The notes under the pieces are model-generated. The model was given only the letters and a program-made list of their open reading frames with translations, was not told the DNA's origin and did no database searches. Shown piece by piece: positions 51,018 through 59,077 of a stretch of DNA of 64,000 nt. The position numbers and the translations under genes were made by a program. This stretch comes from Falsiroseomonas sp051860665 (GTDB lineage Bacteria > Pseudomonadota > Alphaproteobacteria > Acetobacterales > Acetobacteraceae), in assembly GCF_051860665.1 (NCBI RefSeq), contig NZ_JBHYDM010000016.1, positions 25,804 to 89,803 on the forward strand, read 5' to 3'. Numbering within the stretch: position 1 is the first letter of the stretch; every line of letters starts with the position of its first letter.

Positions 51018-51841
51018 GGATCGCGCTCGATGGCCCGCTGCTGGTCTTCGGCGGGCCCTATTCGAACCTGCAGGCGACGCAGGCCGTGCTGGCGGAAGCG
51101 GCGCGGCGCGGCATTCCGGCGGCGCGCACTGTGTGCACCGGCGATGTGGTGGCCTATGGCGCCGATGCGGCGGCCTGCTGCGACCTGGTCATGCACAGCG
51201 GCATTCTCGTCATTGCCGGCAATTGCGAGGAGCAGCTGGCCGAGGCGGCCGAGGATTGCGGCTGCGGTTTTGCGGAAGGCACCGCCTGCGACCTGCTCAG
51301 CCGCAGCTGGTATGCCCATGCCAATGCGCAGGTCACTTCGGCGCAGCGCGACTGGATGCGCGCCTTGCCGAAGCGCATCGAGGTGGCACTGCCCGACGGG
51401 CGGCGGCTGGCGGTGCTGCATGGCGGTGCGGCGGAGATCAGCCGCTTCCTGTTCGCCTCGGCGCCGGAGGCTGTGCTGGCGGCGGAGATCGCGGCCACCG
51501 GCTGCGACGGCGTGATCGCCGGCCATTGCGGCATCCCCTTCGCGCGGCGGGTGGGCGAGGCGCTGTGGCTGAATGCCGGCGCGGTGGGCATGCCGGCGGA
51601 TGACGGCACGCCGCGCGTCTGGTTTTCCGTGTTGACGCCTGGGCCCGACGGATTGGGCGTCGAGATTCTGCCGCTGGATTACGACCATGCGGCGGCCGCC
51701 GCGGCGATGCGCGCGGCGCGGCTGCCGGAGGGCTATGCGGCGGCGCTGTCCTCCGGCCTCTGGCCCTCCGCCGATGTGCTGCCGCCGGTGGAGCGCGCGC
51801 GGCGCGGCCAGGCGCTGGCGCCGGTCGCGCTGATGTGGTGA
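51014..51841 (+). CDS. Metallophosphoesterase-fold protein with altered metal site
   Basis: A 275-residue protein aligned end to end with YfcE/MJ0936-type phosphodiesterases, but with ligands replaced. The expected DxHGN motif reads GGPYSNLQA. The second, GDVVAYGADAAACCDLV, keeps its Asp. GNHD has become GNCEEQL, HGSP-like is HGGAAE, and GHTH is GHCGIPF, followed by the normal WLNAGAVGMP. Extra cysteines (CC, CGCGF) are present. It may bind other metals or be a pseudoenzyme. It is coupled by ATGA overlap to phnE, so a link to phosphorus uptake is likely. Confidence 0.75.
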   Translation: MRIALDGPLLVFGGPYSNLQATQAVLAEAARRGIPAARTVCTGDVVAYGADAAACCDLVMHSGILVIAGNCEEQLAEAAEDCGCGFAEGTACDLLSRSWYAHANAQVTSAQRDWMRALPKRIEVALPDGRRLAVLHGGAAEISRFLFASAPEAVLAAEIAATGCDGVIAGHCGIPFARRVGEALWLNAGAVGMPADDGTPRVWFSVLTPGPDGLGVEILPLDYDHAAAAAAMRAARLPEGYAAALSSGLWPSADVLPPVERARRGQALAPVALMW

Positions 51842-51891
51842 GGCATTCCGCGCCGCATGGTGCAGCCTGCGGCACGGGGATGGGGGACGGC

Positions 51892-52686
51892 ATGGCGGGC
51901 AGAATTCGCGTCGGCATCGGCGGCTGGACCTTCGCGCCCTGGCGCGACAATTTCTTCCCGGCGGGCCTGCCCCAGAAGCAGGAGCTGCATTTCGCCAGCC
52001 GCCAGATGACGGCCATCGAGATCAACGGCACCTATTACGGCAGCCAGAAGCCGGAAAGCTTTGCGCGCTGGCATGACGAGGCGCCGGAGGATTTTGTTTT
52101 CTCGCTGAAGGCCAGCCGCTTCACCACCAACCGCAAGGTGCTGGCGGAAGCGGAGGCCTCCGTCGCGCGCTTCCTGGCCAGCGGGCTGACGGAACTGAAG
52201 GCGAAGTTGGGTCCGATCAACTGGCAGTTCCTGCCGACCAAGGCCTTCGAACCCGAGGATTTCGAAGCCTTTCTGCAATTGCTGCCGAAGACGCAGGGCG
52301 GGGTGGCGCTGCGGCATGTGGTGGAGGTGCGCCACCCAAGCTTTTGCGTGCCGGAATTTCCCGCGCTGCTGCGCCGCTACGGCATCGGCGTGGTGGTGGC
52401 CGATAGCGCGACGCATCCGGCGATCCAAGACGTGACCGCGCCCTTCGTCTATGCGCGGCTGCAGAACGCATCGGAGGAGGAGGCGCTGGGCTATCCGGAG
52501 GCGGTGCTGGATCTATGGGCCGATCGGGCGCGTGTTTGGGCCAAGGGCGGCGCGCCGAAGGATCTTCCGCTACTGGCACCGGCGGAGACGAAGCCGCCGA
52601 AATCCCGCGAGGTCTTCGTCTTCATGATCAACGGCTTCAAGCCGAAGGCGCCGCATGCGGCGATGGCGCTGATGAAGCGCCTTTAG
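51892..52686 (+). CDS. DUF72 domain-containing protein (YecE-like)
   Basis: A 264-residue TIM-barrel-like protein of the DUF72 family, whose function is unknown. Family segments are VGIGGWTFAPWRDNFFPAGL, MTAIEINGTYYGSQKPESFA, EDFVFSLKASRF, HVVEVRHPSF and FVYARLQNA. I chose ATG 51892, preceded by GGGGGA; ATG 51880 is four codons earlier. The TAG stop is the first part of a hairpin repeat shared with the Nudix gene end at 60234. Confidence 0.88.
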   Translation: MAGRIRVGIGGWTFAPWRDNFFPAGLPQKQELHFASRQMTAIEINGTYYGSQKPESFARWHDEAPEDFVFSLKASRFTTNRKVLAEAEASVARFLASGLTELKAKLGPINWQFLPTKAFEPEDFEAFLQLLPKTQGGVALRHVVEVRHPSFCVPEFPALLRRYGIGVVVADSATHPAIQDVTAPFVYARLQNASEEEALGYPEAVLDLWADRARVWAKGGAPKDLPLLAPAETKPPKSREVFVFMINGFKPKAPHAAMALMKRL

Positions 52687-52755
52687 CAGGCTGAGGACTT
52701 GCCGAAAAAGCCCTCTCCCCCCCCCCCCTTTTTGGGTGGAGAGGGCTTAAGCCCC
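52684..52755 (+). terminator. TAG-linked hairpin repeat, copy A, with C12 tract
   Basis: Starts within the DUF72 stop: TAGCAGGCTGAGGA, identical to the sequence at the Nudix stop (60234). An 11-bp stem follows, AAGCCCTCTCC (52708-52718) with GGAGAGGGCTT (52738-52748). The loop holds twelve Cs (52717-52728 in part of the stem and loop) and five Ts. It lies between convergent genes, so it can serve both as a terminator. Confidence 0.68.
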
Positions 52756-52762
52756 AGCCGCC

Positions 52763-54454
52763 CTAATACTCACACACCACATTCACCAGCGCCTGCCGCT
52801 TCTCCCGCAGCACCACATCCACCGCGCGCCGCAGCGCCGCCGGCAGCTCCGCCGCCACGCTCAGCCGTTCGCCATAGCCGCCGCTGGCCTCGGCCAATTT
52901 CTCGAAGGCCGGGGCCGGGCTGAGATCGGCCAGCAGCGTGCCGCCCTGCTGTGCCGAGGCGCCGTCGCGATACATGGCCAGCGTCGAATTGCGCACCGCG
53001 CCATACATCGCATTGTTGAAGACCACGACCAGCAGCGGCAGGTTGTGCGCGGCCGAGACCCAGTGGCAGGCGGTCGGGTTGTTGAAGACATAGGCGCCGT
53101 CGCCCAGTGTCGCCACCACCAGCCGCTCCGGCGCCGCCAGCTTGGCGCCGAGCGCGGCCCCGAAACCCCAGCCGAGGCCGCCGGCGGTGGACTGGCCGTA
53201 GAAGCTGCCGTGCCGGGTGCGTGGGCAATGCGTCTGGCGCAGCGGGTATTCGTTCACCAGCATGGCGTCGGGCCCCACCGCCTCCGCGATGCAGTGGCTG
53301 ATCCATTCCGGCGTGATCGGCCCTTCCGGCGGCTGCGCCACCTGCGCCGCCCAGGCCGTGCGTTGCGCCGCGCCCATGGCGCCGTAGTGCAGCAAACGCG
53401 TTTGCACCACGTCGCTGTCTGCCTGCAGCAGCGGATCGAGCGCCGCGGCGATGCCGTTCAGCCCCGTGGCCGGTTCCGCGGTGATGGCGAGGTCGGTCGG
53501 AAAACTGCGCATCGGGTAGCGGGTGAAGAGCGGGTCCTCGCCCAGGTGGATGATGCGCGCATCCTCCAGCGGCCCCTGCAGATGCGGGATCCAGGGCACG
53601 TCGGTATCCACCACCAGCACGCAATCCGCCTCCGCCAGCAGCGGGCCGGGCTCGTAGCCGAGATGCATGGGATGGTCGGCGGCGATATTGACGAAGCGGG
53701 GCGTGAAGGAGATCACCGGCACGCCGAAGCGACTCGCAAAGGCGCTGAGCGCATCGAAGCCTTCGCGGGTGCGCCCGGCGGCGGAGGTGATGATCAGCGG
53801 CCGCTGCGCCTCGGCGATCCACTGCGCCGCCTGCGCCATCGCGGCGGGGTCCGGCAGCGGCTTCGCGGGTACCGCGGCGCGGCTGGCATCGACGCGCGCG
53901 GCACCGGCCGGCGCGGCCAGCGTGTCGCGCGGCAGCGTCGCATAGACCGGGCCGCGCGGCGCTGTCATGGCGATGTGCAGCGCGCGCGTGGCGAGGTCCG
54001 CGGCCTGGTCGGGCTGGCGCAGCTCGCCATCCCATTTCACCGCCTCCCGCACCATGCCGGCCTGGTCGAACATCTCCTGCGCCCAGTGGATGTGGCGCGT
54101 GCGGGCGCCGTGGCGGCCCTTCTCGGCATAGGGCGTGCGGCCGGCGAGCACGAAGACCGGCGTGTGGTCGCGCGCCGCGTTCAGGATGCCGTTGATGGTA
54201 TTCGCCGTGCCGACATTCACATGCACCATCACCGCCTGCGGCCGGCCGGTGATCATATACGCGCCATGCGCCATGGCGACGGCCGCATTCTCGTGCGGCA
54301 CCGTCATCGGCACCGGCAGGCGATGGTTGCTGCCCTCCAGCTTCGCGAAGGCCTCGACGATCGGCGGGAAATCGGTGCCGCCATTGGCGAAGAACCAGTC
54401 GACGCCACAGGCGCCGAGCTGGCGCAGGAAGATTTCCGCAGCACTTTCCGTCAT
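52763..54454 (-). CDS. Thiamine-diphosphate-dependent enzyme (acetolactate-synthase-like)
   Basis: A 563-residue ThDP enzyme of the decarboxylase/carboligase superfamily. Amino-terminal domain: FFANGGTDFPPIVEAF and PHENAAVAMAHGAYMITG, where the Glu activates the cofactor. The carboxy-terminal ThDP/Mg motif is GDGAYVFNN through VVVFNN. GGGLGWGFG-like AGGLGWGFGAALGAK precedes it. It probably decarboxylates or condenses a 2-keto acid; it is not clearly IlvB and the substrate is unknown. ATG 54454 gives the natural amino terminus. It follows a Bug receptor by 11 bases, so both may handle the same acid. Confidence 0.88.
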   Translation of the reverse strand: MTESAAEIFLRQLGACGVDWFFANGGTDFPPIVEAFAKLEGSNHRLPVPMTVPHENAAVAMAHGAYMITGRPQAVMVHVNVGTANTINGILNAARDHTPVFVLAGRTPYAEKGRHGARTRHIHWAQEMFDQAGMVREAVKWDGELRQPDQAADLATRALHIAMTAPRGPVYATLPRDTLAAPAGAARVDASRAAVPAKPLPDPAAMAQAAQWIAEAQRPLIITSAAGRTREGFDALSAFASRFGVPVISFTPRFVNIAADHPMHLGYEPGPLLAEADCVLVVDTDVPWIPHLQGPLEDARIIHLGEDPLFTRYPMRSFPTDLAITAEPATGLNGIAAALDPLLQADSDVVQTRLLHYGAMGAAQRTAWAAQVAQPPEGPITPEWISHCIAEAVGPDAMLVNEYPLRQTHCPRTRHGSFYGQSTAGGLGWGFGAALGAKLAAPERLVVATLGDGAYVFNNPTACHWVSAAHNLPLLVVVFNNAMYGAVRNSTLAMYRDGASAQQGGTLLADLSPAPAFEKLAEASGGYGERLSVAAELPAALRRAVDVVLREKRQALVNVVCEY

Positions 54455-54465
54455 TCTGGAGCCCT

Positions 54466-55443
54466 TCAATTGACCGTCGCGCCCGACAGGCGGATGGCGT
54501 CGCGCATCACCGGCGTCAGGCGCTGGATGGAGGCGGCCATTTCCGAGGGCGTGCTGCACACAGGGTCCGTGCCGAGGCGGATCAGCCGCTCACGAAAATC
54601 CGCATCCTGGCAGGCGGCGCGCAGGCTGGTGGCGATCCTCTCCCGCACTGCCTCCGGCACGCCGGCGGGTGCGGCCAGGCCGTTCCAGGTGGTCACCTCG
54701 AAGCCCGGCTGGCCCTGTTCCGCGATGGTCGGCACATCCGGCAGCACGGCGTTGCGCGTGGCGCCCGTCACGCCCAGCAGCCGCACGGCATTGCCCTGCA
54801 GCGCCGGCAGCACCTCCACCGCATTGCCCAGATAGACATGGATGCGCCCGCCCAGGATGTCCTGCATGGCGAGCGGGCCGGAGCGATAGGGCACATGCTC
54901 CATCCGCAGGTCGAGGCGCTGCAGCAGATAGGCCATGCCCAGGTGGCTCAGCCCGCCGGTGCCGCCGGAGGCATAGTCCAGCTGCCCCGGCCGCGCCCGC
55001 ACATGCGCGATGAATTCGCCCAGATTGGTCGGCCCCAGGCTTTGCGAAACCACCAGCACCAGCGGGCTCGCGGCCGTGATGGCGATGGGCGCAAATTCGC
55101 GCTGCGGGTCGAGGCTGAGGCGCTGCATCAGCGGCAGCACCACGAGGTGGGAGGCGCTGGCGCCGAGCAGCGTATGGCCATCCGGCGCGGCGCGGGCCAC
55201 GGCCTCCATCCCGATGACGCCATTGCCGCCCGGGCGATTGTCCACCACCACCGGCTGGCCGAGCTGCTTCGTCAGCCATTCCGCGCCGAGCCGCGCGACG
55301 CCGTCGCTGAGGCCGCCGGGGCCGAAGGGCAGGATCAGCCGGATCGGCCGGTCCGGCCAGGCGGTCGGCGCGCCCGTCTGAGCCAGTGCGGGGGCGAGGG
55401 GCGCCAGCGCGAGGCCGGCGAGCAGGATAAGGCGACGCAGCAT
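54466..55443 (-). CDS. Bug-family substrate-binding protein
   Basis: A 325-residue periplasmic receptor with a clean signal peptide (MLRRLILLAGLALAPLAPAL, then AQ). Landmarks are ILPFGPGGLSDGVARLGAEW, VVDNRPGGNGVIGMEAVARA and YASGGTGGLSHLGMAYLL. ATG 55443 is preferred over ATG 55473 because of the signal peptide. It heads a two-gene operon with the ThDP enzyme and is the only Bug gene here outside the 27-43 kb block apart from tctC. Confidence 0.92.
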   Translation of the reverse strand: MLRRLILLAGLALAPLAPALAQTGAPTAWPDRPIRLILPFGPGGLSDGVARLGAEWLTKQLGQPVVVDNRPGGNGVIGMEAVARAAPDGHTLLGASASHLVVLPLMQRLSLDPQREFAPIAITAASPLVLVVSQSLGPTNLGEFIAHVRARPGQLDYASGGTGGLSHLGMAYLLQRLDLRMEHVPYRSGPLAMQDILGGRIHVYLGNAVEVLPALQGNAVRLLGVTGATRNAVLPDVPTIAEQGQPGFEVTTWNGLAAPAGVPEAVRERIATSLRAACQDADFRERLIRLGTDPVCSTPSEMAASIQRLTPVMRDAIRLSGATVN

Positions 55444-55529
55444 GTCGGGACCCCGCGCAGGTTGTCCGGACATGAAAGCAGCATCGCGCGGGGTCTGGAA
55501 CCCTGCTTGTGTCCCAGTCAGGGCAAAAC

Positions 55530-56174
55530 TTAACGCAGCCAGGCGCGGAGCAGGATCGCCAGCCCGAGCAGCAGCGGCGCCAGTGCGAACAGGGCGCCGA
55601 AGCGCATCAGCCATTCGTCGCGCCGGTCGATGACGACGGCCGCGGTGGCATAGGTCCGGGGCTGGGTGGCAGGCGGGGCCGCCGCCAGGCCGGCGCGCAG
55701 TTCGGCGGCGAGCTCCGCGCGGCCGATCTCATAGACGTCGAGGATCGTCAGCCATTCCAGCGGCGCACCGGAGGGGGCGTGCAGGCGCACCGTCACGCGC
55801 GGCTGGCTTCCCTGGTCCCGCTGCCAAAACGGGACGTCATGCACGGTGATGTCGGCGATCTCCGTCCAGGCGGCCTCGTACCGGCCGCTCTGCAGCCGAA
55901 CGAACAGGGTTGTGGGGGCGATCCTCACCTCCTCCCGTCTCGGTGCAAAGCCCTGCCAGAGGAGGCAGGCGGCGCCGGCCAGCATGAAAAGGCCGACGGC
56001 AGGAGGGAGCCAGGACATCCCATCGGCCTGCGAATCGGCTGAGACATGCAGCGACATCCAGCCGAAGGCGATGAACAGCAAGGCCACCAGCAGCCCGCCC
56101 GTCCGTGGACCATCTCGCAGCACAAGGGGAATGACCTTCGCCCCGCCATGGCGCGCGCGCAGCCTCAGGGCCAT
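55530..56174 (-). CDS. Hypothetical membrane protein
   Basis: A 214-residue protein with three hydrophobic segments: TGGLLVALLFIAFGWMSL, WLPPAVGLFMLAGAACLLW and, at the end, FGALFALAPLLLGLAILL. Between the second and third lies a soluble strand-rich domain (VRIAPTTLFVRLQSGRYEA, then WTEIADITVHD), reminiscent of PH-like domains in small membrane proteins. I do not recognise a family. It is monocistronic, with tRNA-Ala upstream on the same strand. The region is less GC-rich than its neighbours. Confidence 0.65.
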   Translation of the reverse strand: MALRLRARHGGAKVIPLVLRDGPRTGGLLVALLFIAFGWMSLHVSADSQADGMSWLPPAVGLFMLAGAACLLWQGFAPRREEVRIAPTTLFVRLQSGRYEAAWTEIADITVHDVPFWQRDQGSQPRVTVRLHAPSGAPLEWLTILDVYEIGRAELAAELRAGLAAAPPATQPRTYATAAVVIDRRDEWLMRFGALFALAPLLLGLAILLRAWLR

Positions 56175-56318
56175 GGCGTGGCAGCATCACGGGACGGTCT
56201 GGCGGACATGCGGCAAGGGCTCCGGCGCCCATCGAAACAAACCGGAGAGGCCTTGCCAAGCGCCGCTTAGCGACCCGAGATACTGGTAGACCACATTGTC
56301 AGAAGGAAAGCTGCGGCG

Positions 56319-56394
56319 TGGTGGAGGTGAGCGGGATCGAACCGCTGACCTCGTCATTGCGAACGACGCGCTCTACCAACTGAGCTACACCCCC
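56319..56394 (-). tRNA. tRNA-Ala (anticodon CGC)
   Basis: A 76-base tRNA read leftward from 56394. It has acceptor arms GGGGGTG/CACCTCC, D-arm GCTC-AGTTGGTA-GAGC, anticodon stem CGTCG/TGACG with loop TTCGCAA, T-arm AGCGG-TTCGATC-CCGCT and an encoded CCA end. Anticodon CGC decodes the alanine codon GCG. The spaces on either side (56175-56318 and 56395-56543) hold no gene I can see. No integrase or duplicated tRNA end is present. Confidence 0.96.
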
Positions 56395-56543
56395 GTCCAC
56401 CGCAGGGCGCGGGTTATGGAAGGGGCCTTGGCAGGTGTCAAGCGGGGGGGCGCACAGCGGGGCGAGAAAGCCGCCACGCCCGCAATCCCTTGTTCGCCGG
56501 CCGTCCCGCCACTAGGTTCCGCGCATCACGCCAGGGGTCGCAG

Positions 56544-56855
56544 ATGCTGCTCGATGCCGTTTTCTTCCTGCTCCGGGCGGGTCTCGACCTCTTCTGGTGG
56601 GCGGTGCTTCTGGCCGCCATCATGCAGACGCTGCTGTCCTTCAATGTGCTGGACGGTCGCAACCGCATCGTCTGGACCATCGCGGATTTCCTCTATCGGG
56701 TGACGGAACCCGCCTTGCGCCGGGTGCGCGGGCTGCTGCCGAACCTGGGCGGCATCGATCTTTCGCCCCTGGTGGTGCTGCTGCTGATCACCGCCGCCAC
56801 CATCGCCGTTTCCGCCATCCAGGGTTACCTGCTGCGGAGCGGCCTCTACTTCTGA
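56544..56855 (+). CDS. YggT family membrane protein
   Basis: A 103-residue inner-membrane protein with two hydrophobic regions, the usual size for YggT in Alphaproteobacteria. Typical segments are VLLAAIMQTLLSFNVLD, IADFLYRVTEPALRRVRGLLP and GGIDLSPLVVLLLI. The family is linked to cell shape and ion homeostasis but is poorly defined. AGGGG precedes ATG 56544. It is followed by DUF167 and folD genes, the order often seen in this class. Confidence 0.92.
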   Translation: MLLDAVFFLLRAGLDLFWWAVLLAAIMQTLLSFNVLDGRNRIVWTIADFLYRVTEPALRRVRGLLPNLGGIDLSPLVVLLLITAATIAVSAIQGYLLRSGLYF

Positions 56856-56862
56856 CGCCGCC

Positions 56863-57162
56863 ATGACGCCCTGGCGCCTGCTCCAGGATGGGCTGGACCT
56901 GTCGGTCAAAGTGCAGCCGCGGGCCCGGCGTCCCTCCTGCGGCGGGCTGGCCGCGGATGGCGCCGCGCTGAAGGTGGCGGTGGCGGAGGTGCCGGAGGAT
57001 GGCCGCGCCAATCGCGCGGTCTGCGAGGCCGTGGCCCGGGCGCTGGGCCTGCCGAAATCCGCCGTGGAGGTGTTGCATGGCGCGACCAGCCGCCAGAAAA
57101 CGCTGCGCATCACCGGCAATCCGGCGCATCTCGTGCCGAAACTGGAAGCCCTGACCGCATGA
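56863..57162 (+). CDS. DUF167 (YggU) family protein
   Basis: A 99-residue small soluble protein of the YggU/DUF167 fold. The family core is LSVKVQPRARR, LKVAVAEVPEDGRANRAVCE and ALGLPKSAVEVLHGATSRQK. No biochemical role is established. It lies seven bases after yggT and overlaps the start of folD by four bases (ATGA), so the three form one operon. Confidence 0.92.
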   Translation: MTPWRLLQDGLDLSVKVQPRARRPSCGGLAADGAALKVAVAEVPEDGRANRAVCEAVARALGLPKSAVEVLHGATSRQKTLRITGNPAHLVPKLEALTA

Positions 57163-58001
57163 CGGCCCAGATCATCGACGGCAAGGCGGTCGCCGCCACG
57201 CTGCGCCAGTCCATCGCCGCCCGCACCGCCGGCCTCGGCTTCAAGCCGGGCCTGCGCGTGGTGCGGGTGGGGGAGGATCCGGCCTCCGGCGTCTATGTCC
57301 GCAACAAGGACAAGGCGGCGAAGGAGGTGGGCTTCGACAGCGCCACCATCGCTTTGCCCGCCAGCACGACGGAGGCGGAGCTGCTGGCCGAGGTCGCCCG
57401 GCTGAATGCCGACCCCGCCGTGGACGGCATCCTGGTGCAGCTGCCCCTGCCGCCGCAGATCCGGGCGGATCGGGTGATCGCCGCCGTGGCGCCGGAGAAG
57501 GACGTGGACGGATTCCATCCGCTGAACGCCGGCCTGCTGGCCAGCGGCCAGCCGGGCCTCACCCCCTGCACGCCGAAGGGGGTGATGCATCTGCTGAAGG
57601 CGGCCGGGGCGGCGCTGCCGGGGGCGCGGGCGGTGGTGCTGGGGCGCAGCAATATCGTCGGCCGGCCCATGGCGCAGCTGCTGCTGGCCGCCGATTGCAC
57701 CGTCACCATCGTCCATTCCCGCACCCGCGACCTGCCCGCCGAATGCCGCCGGGCCGAGATCCTGGTGGCGGCGGTGGGCCGGCCGGAGATGGTGCGCGGT
57801 GACTGGGTGGCCGAAGGCGCCACCGTGATCGATGTCGGCATCAACCGCCTGGCCGATGGCCGGTTGGTGGGCGATGTCGCCTTCGCGGAAGCCGCTTCCC
57901 ATGCCGGCGCCATCACCCCGGTTCCCGGCGGTGTCGGCCCCATGACCATCGCCTGCCTGCTGGAGAACACGCTGGACGCGGCCCTGGCCCGCCGCGGCTG
58001 A
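57159..58001 (+). CDS. folD: Bifunctional methylenetetrahydrofolate dehydrogenase/cyclohydrolase FolD
   Basis: A 280-residue cytoplasmic enzyme that interconverts 5,10-methylene-, methenyl- and 10-formyl-tetrahydrofolate using NADP. Active-site elements are present: SGVYVRNKDKAAKEVG with the catalytic Tyr and Lys, DGILVQLPLP, PEKDVDGFHP and PCTPKG. The NADP-binding loop is GRSNIVGRPMAQLL and the end has TPVPGGVGPMT. The length is the family norm. Start ATG overlaps the DUF167 stop. Confidence 0.97.
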   Translation: MTAQIIDGKAVAATLRQSIAARTAGLGFKPGLRVVRVGEDPASGVYVRNKDKAAKEVGFDSATIALPASTTEAELLAEVARLNADPAVDGILVQLPLPPQIRADRVIAAVAPEKDVDGFHPLNAGLLASGQPGLTPCTPKGVMHLLKAAGAALPGARAVVLGRSNIVGRPMAQLLLAADCTVTIVHSRTRDLPAECRRAEILVAAVGRPEMVRGDWVAEGATVIDVGINRLADGRLVGDVAFAEAASHAGAITPVPGGVGPMTIACLLENTLDAALARRG

Positions 58002-58059
58002 GGGTGCAAGCGCGCGGCGCGGCGCGCTACTGAGGCGCTCCACGAAGGGCATCCGTTCC

Positions 58060-58935
58060 ATGCAGGGCAGCGCGCTGCTGATCGCCGGCACATTCGTCGC
58101 CATCTGGGCCTCCGCCTTCACCGTGGCCGGGGTGGTGGTGAAGGAATGGCCGCCGCTCTGGTCGCTCGGCATCCGCTTCGGCCTGACCGCGCCGATGCTG
58201 CTGGTGATCGTGCTGGCGCTGCGGTCGCGGCTGCCCCGGCCCGGCGATATCGGCCGCGTCGCCGTGCTCGGCCTCTGCGGCATGGGCGGCTATCTCGCCT
58301 TCGCCTGGCTCGCCATGGCGCGCATCCCGACCGGGCTCGTTGCCCTCATCTGCGCGACGACGCCGCTGATGGTCGCCGCCGGCGAGAGCCTGTTCCTGCG
58401 CCGGCCGCTGCCGGGCCTGGCCTGGGTCGGGCTCGCCATCGGCTGGTCCGGCGTCGCGCTGCTCGGCTTTTTGCGCGCGGTGGACGGGCTGGCGGCGGCG
58501 GAGGCGCTGGGCTTCGTCTTCGCCATCGGCGCCGCCATCAGCCAGGCCGTGGGGCTGCTGGTCTATGCGCCGGCCAAGGGGCGCGTCGATATCTGGATGG
58601 CGAGCCTGGGCCAGACCACCGTCTCCGCCCTGCTCTGCCTGGCGCTCGCCCTGGCGCTGGAGGGGGCGCCGCCGAGCTCCGGCAGCTGGCCGACCTGGGC
58701 GGCCATGGTCTGGTCCATGGTGGTGGTGGGGATCGGCGCCTATGCGCTGAATTTCGCGATGATGCGCCGCGTGCCGGCCTCCACCGCCTCCGCCCTGCAA
58801 CTGCTGGCGCCGCCCTTGGCCGCCGTCTTCGGCTGGGCGCTGCTGGGCGAGCGGCTTTATGTCAGCGACATCATCGGCGGGGTGCTGACGCTGGGCGGGC
58901 TGGCGCTGCTGGTGCATGCCCGGTCGCGGGCCTGA
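58060..58935 (+). CDS. EamA/DMT superfamily transporter
   Basis: A 291-residue inner-membrane protein with ten predicted helices arranged as two EamA repeats. The first begins IAGTFVAIWASAFTVAGVVV; the second begins ALGFVFAIGAAISQAVGLLV and contains PASTASALQLLAPPLAAVFG, the usual carboxy-terminal EamA signature. It probably exports a metabolite, but the substrate is not predictable. It lies 58 bases after folD and may be read from the same promoter. Confidence 0.9.
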   Translation: MQGSALLIAGTFVAIWASAFTVAGVVVKEWPPLWSLGIRFGLTAPMLLVIVLALRSRLPRPGDIGRVAVLGLCGMGGYLAFAWLAMARIPTGLVALICATTPLMVAAGESLFLRRPLPGLAWVGLAIGWSGVALLGFLRAVDGLAAAEALGFVFAIGAAISQAVGLLVYAPAKGRVDIWMASLGQTTVSALLCLALALALEGAPPSSGSWPTWAAMVWSMVVVGIGAYALNFAMMRRVPASTASALQLLAPPLAAVFGWALLGERLYVSDIIGGVLTLGGLALLVHARSRA

Positions 58936-59077
58936 CCCTGCAAAGTTGCAGGGCTCGGGCGCCCGTTTCGGTGCAGGATGCAAGGCATGCAAACGCGACG
59001 ACGAGCTAGCATCGGCTTCTGAGCCTCTTGCCCGACCCCTCCGGTCGTCCCGTCCGTTCGCCTGCAGGATACCCGCC

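Noticed and set aside
56319..56394. tRNA-Ala as an integration site of a mobile island
   Set aside because: No integrase nearby and no direct repeat of the tRNA 3' end was found in the flanking sequence.
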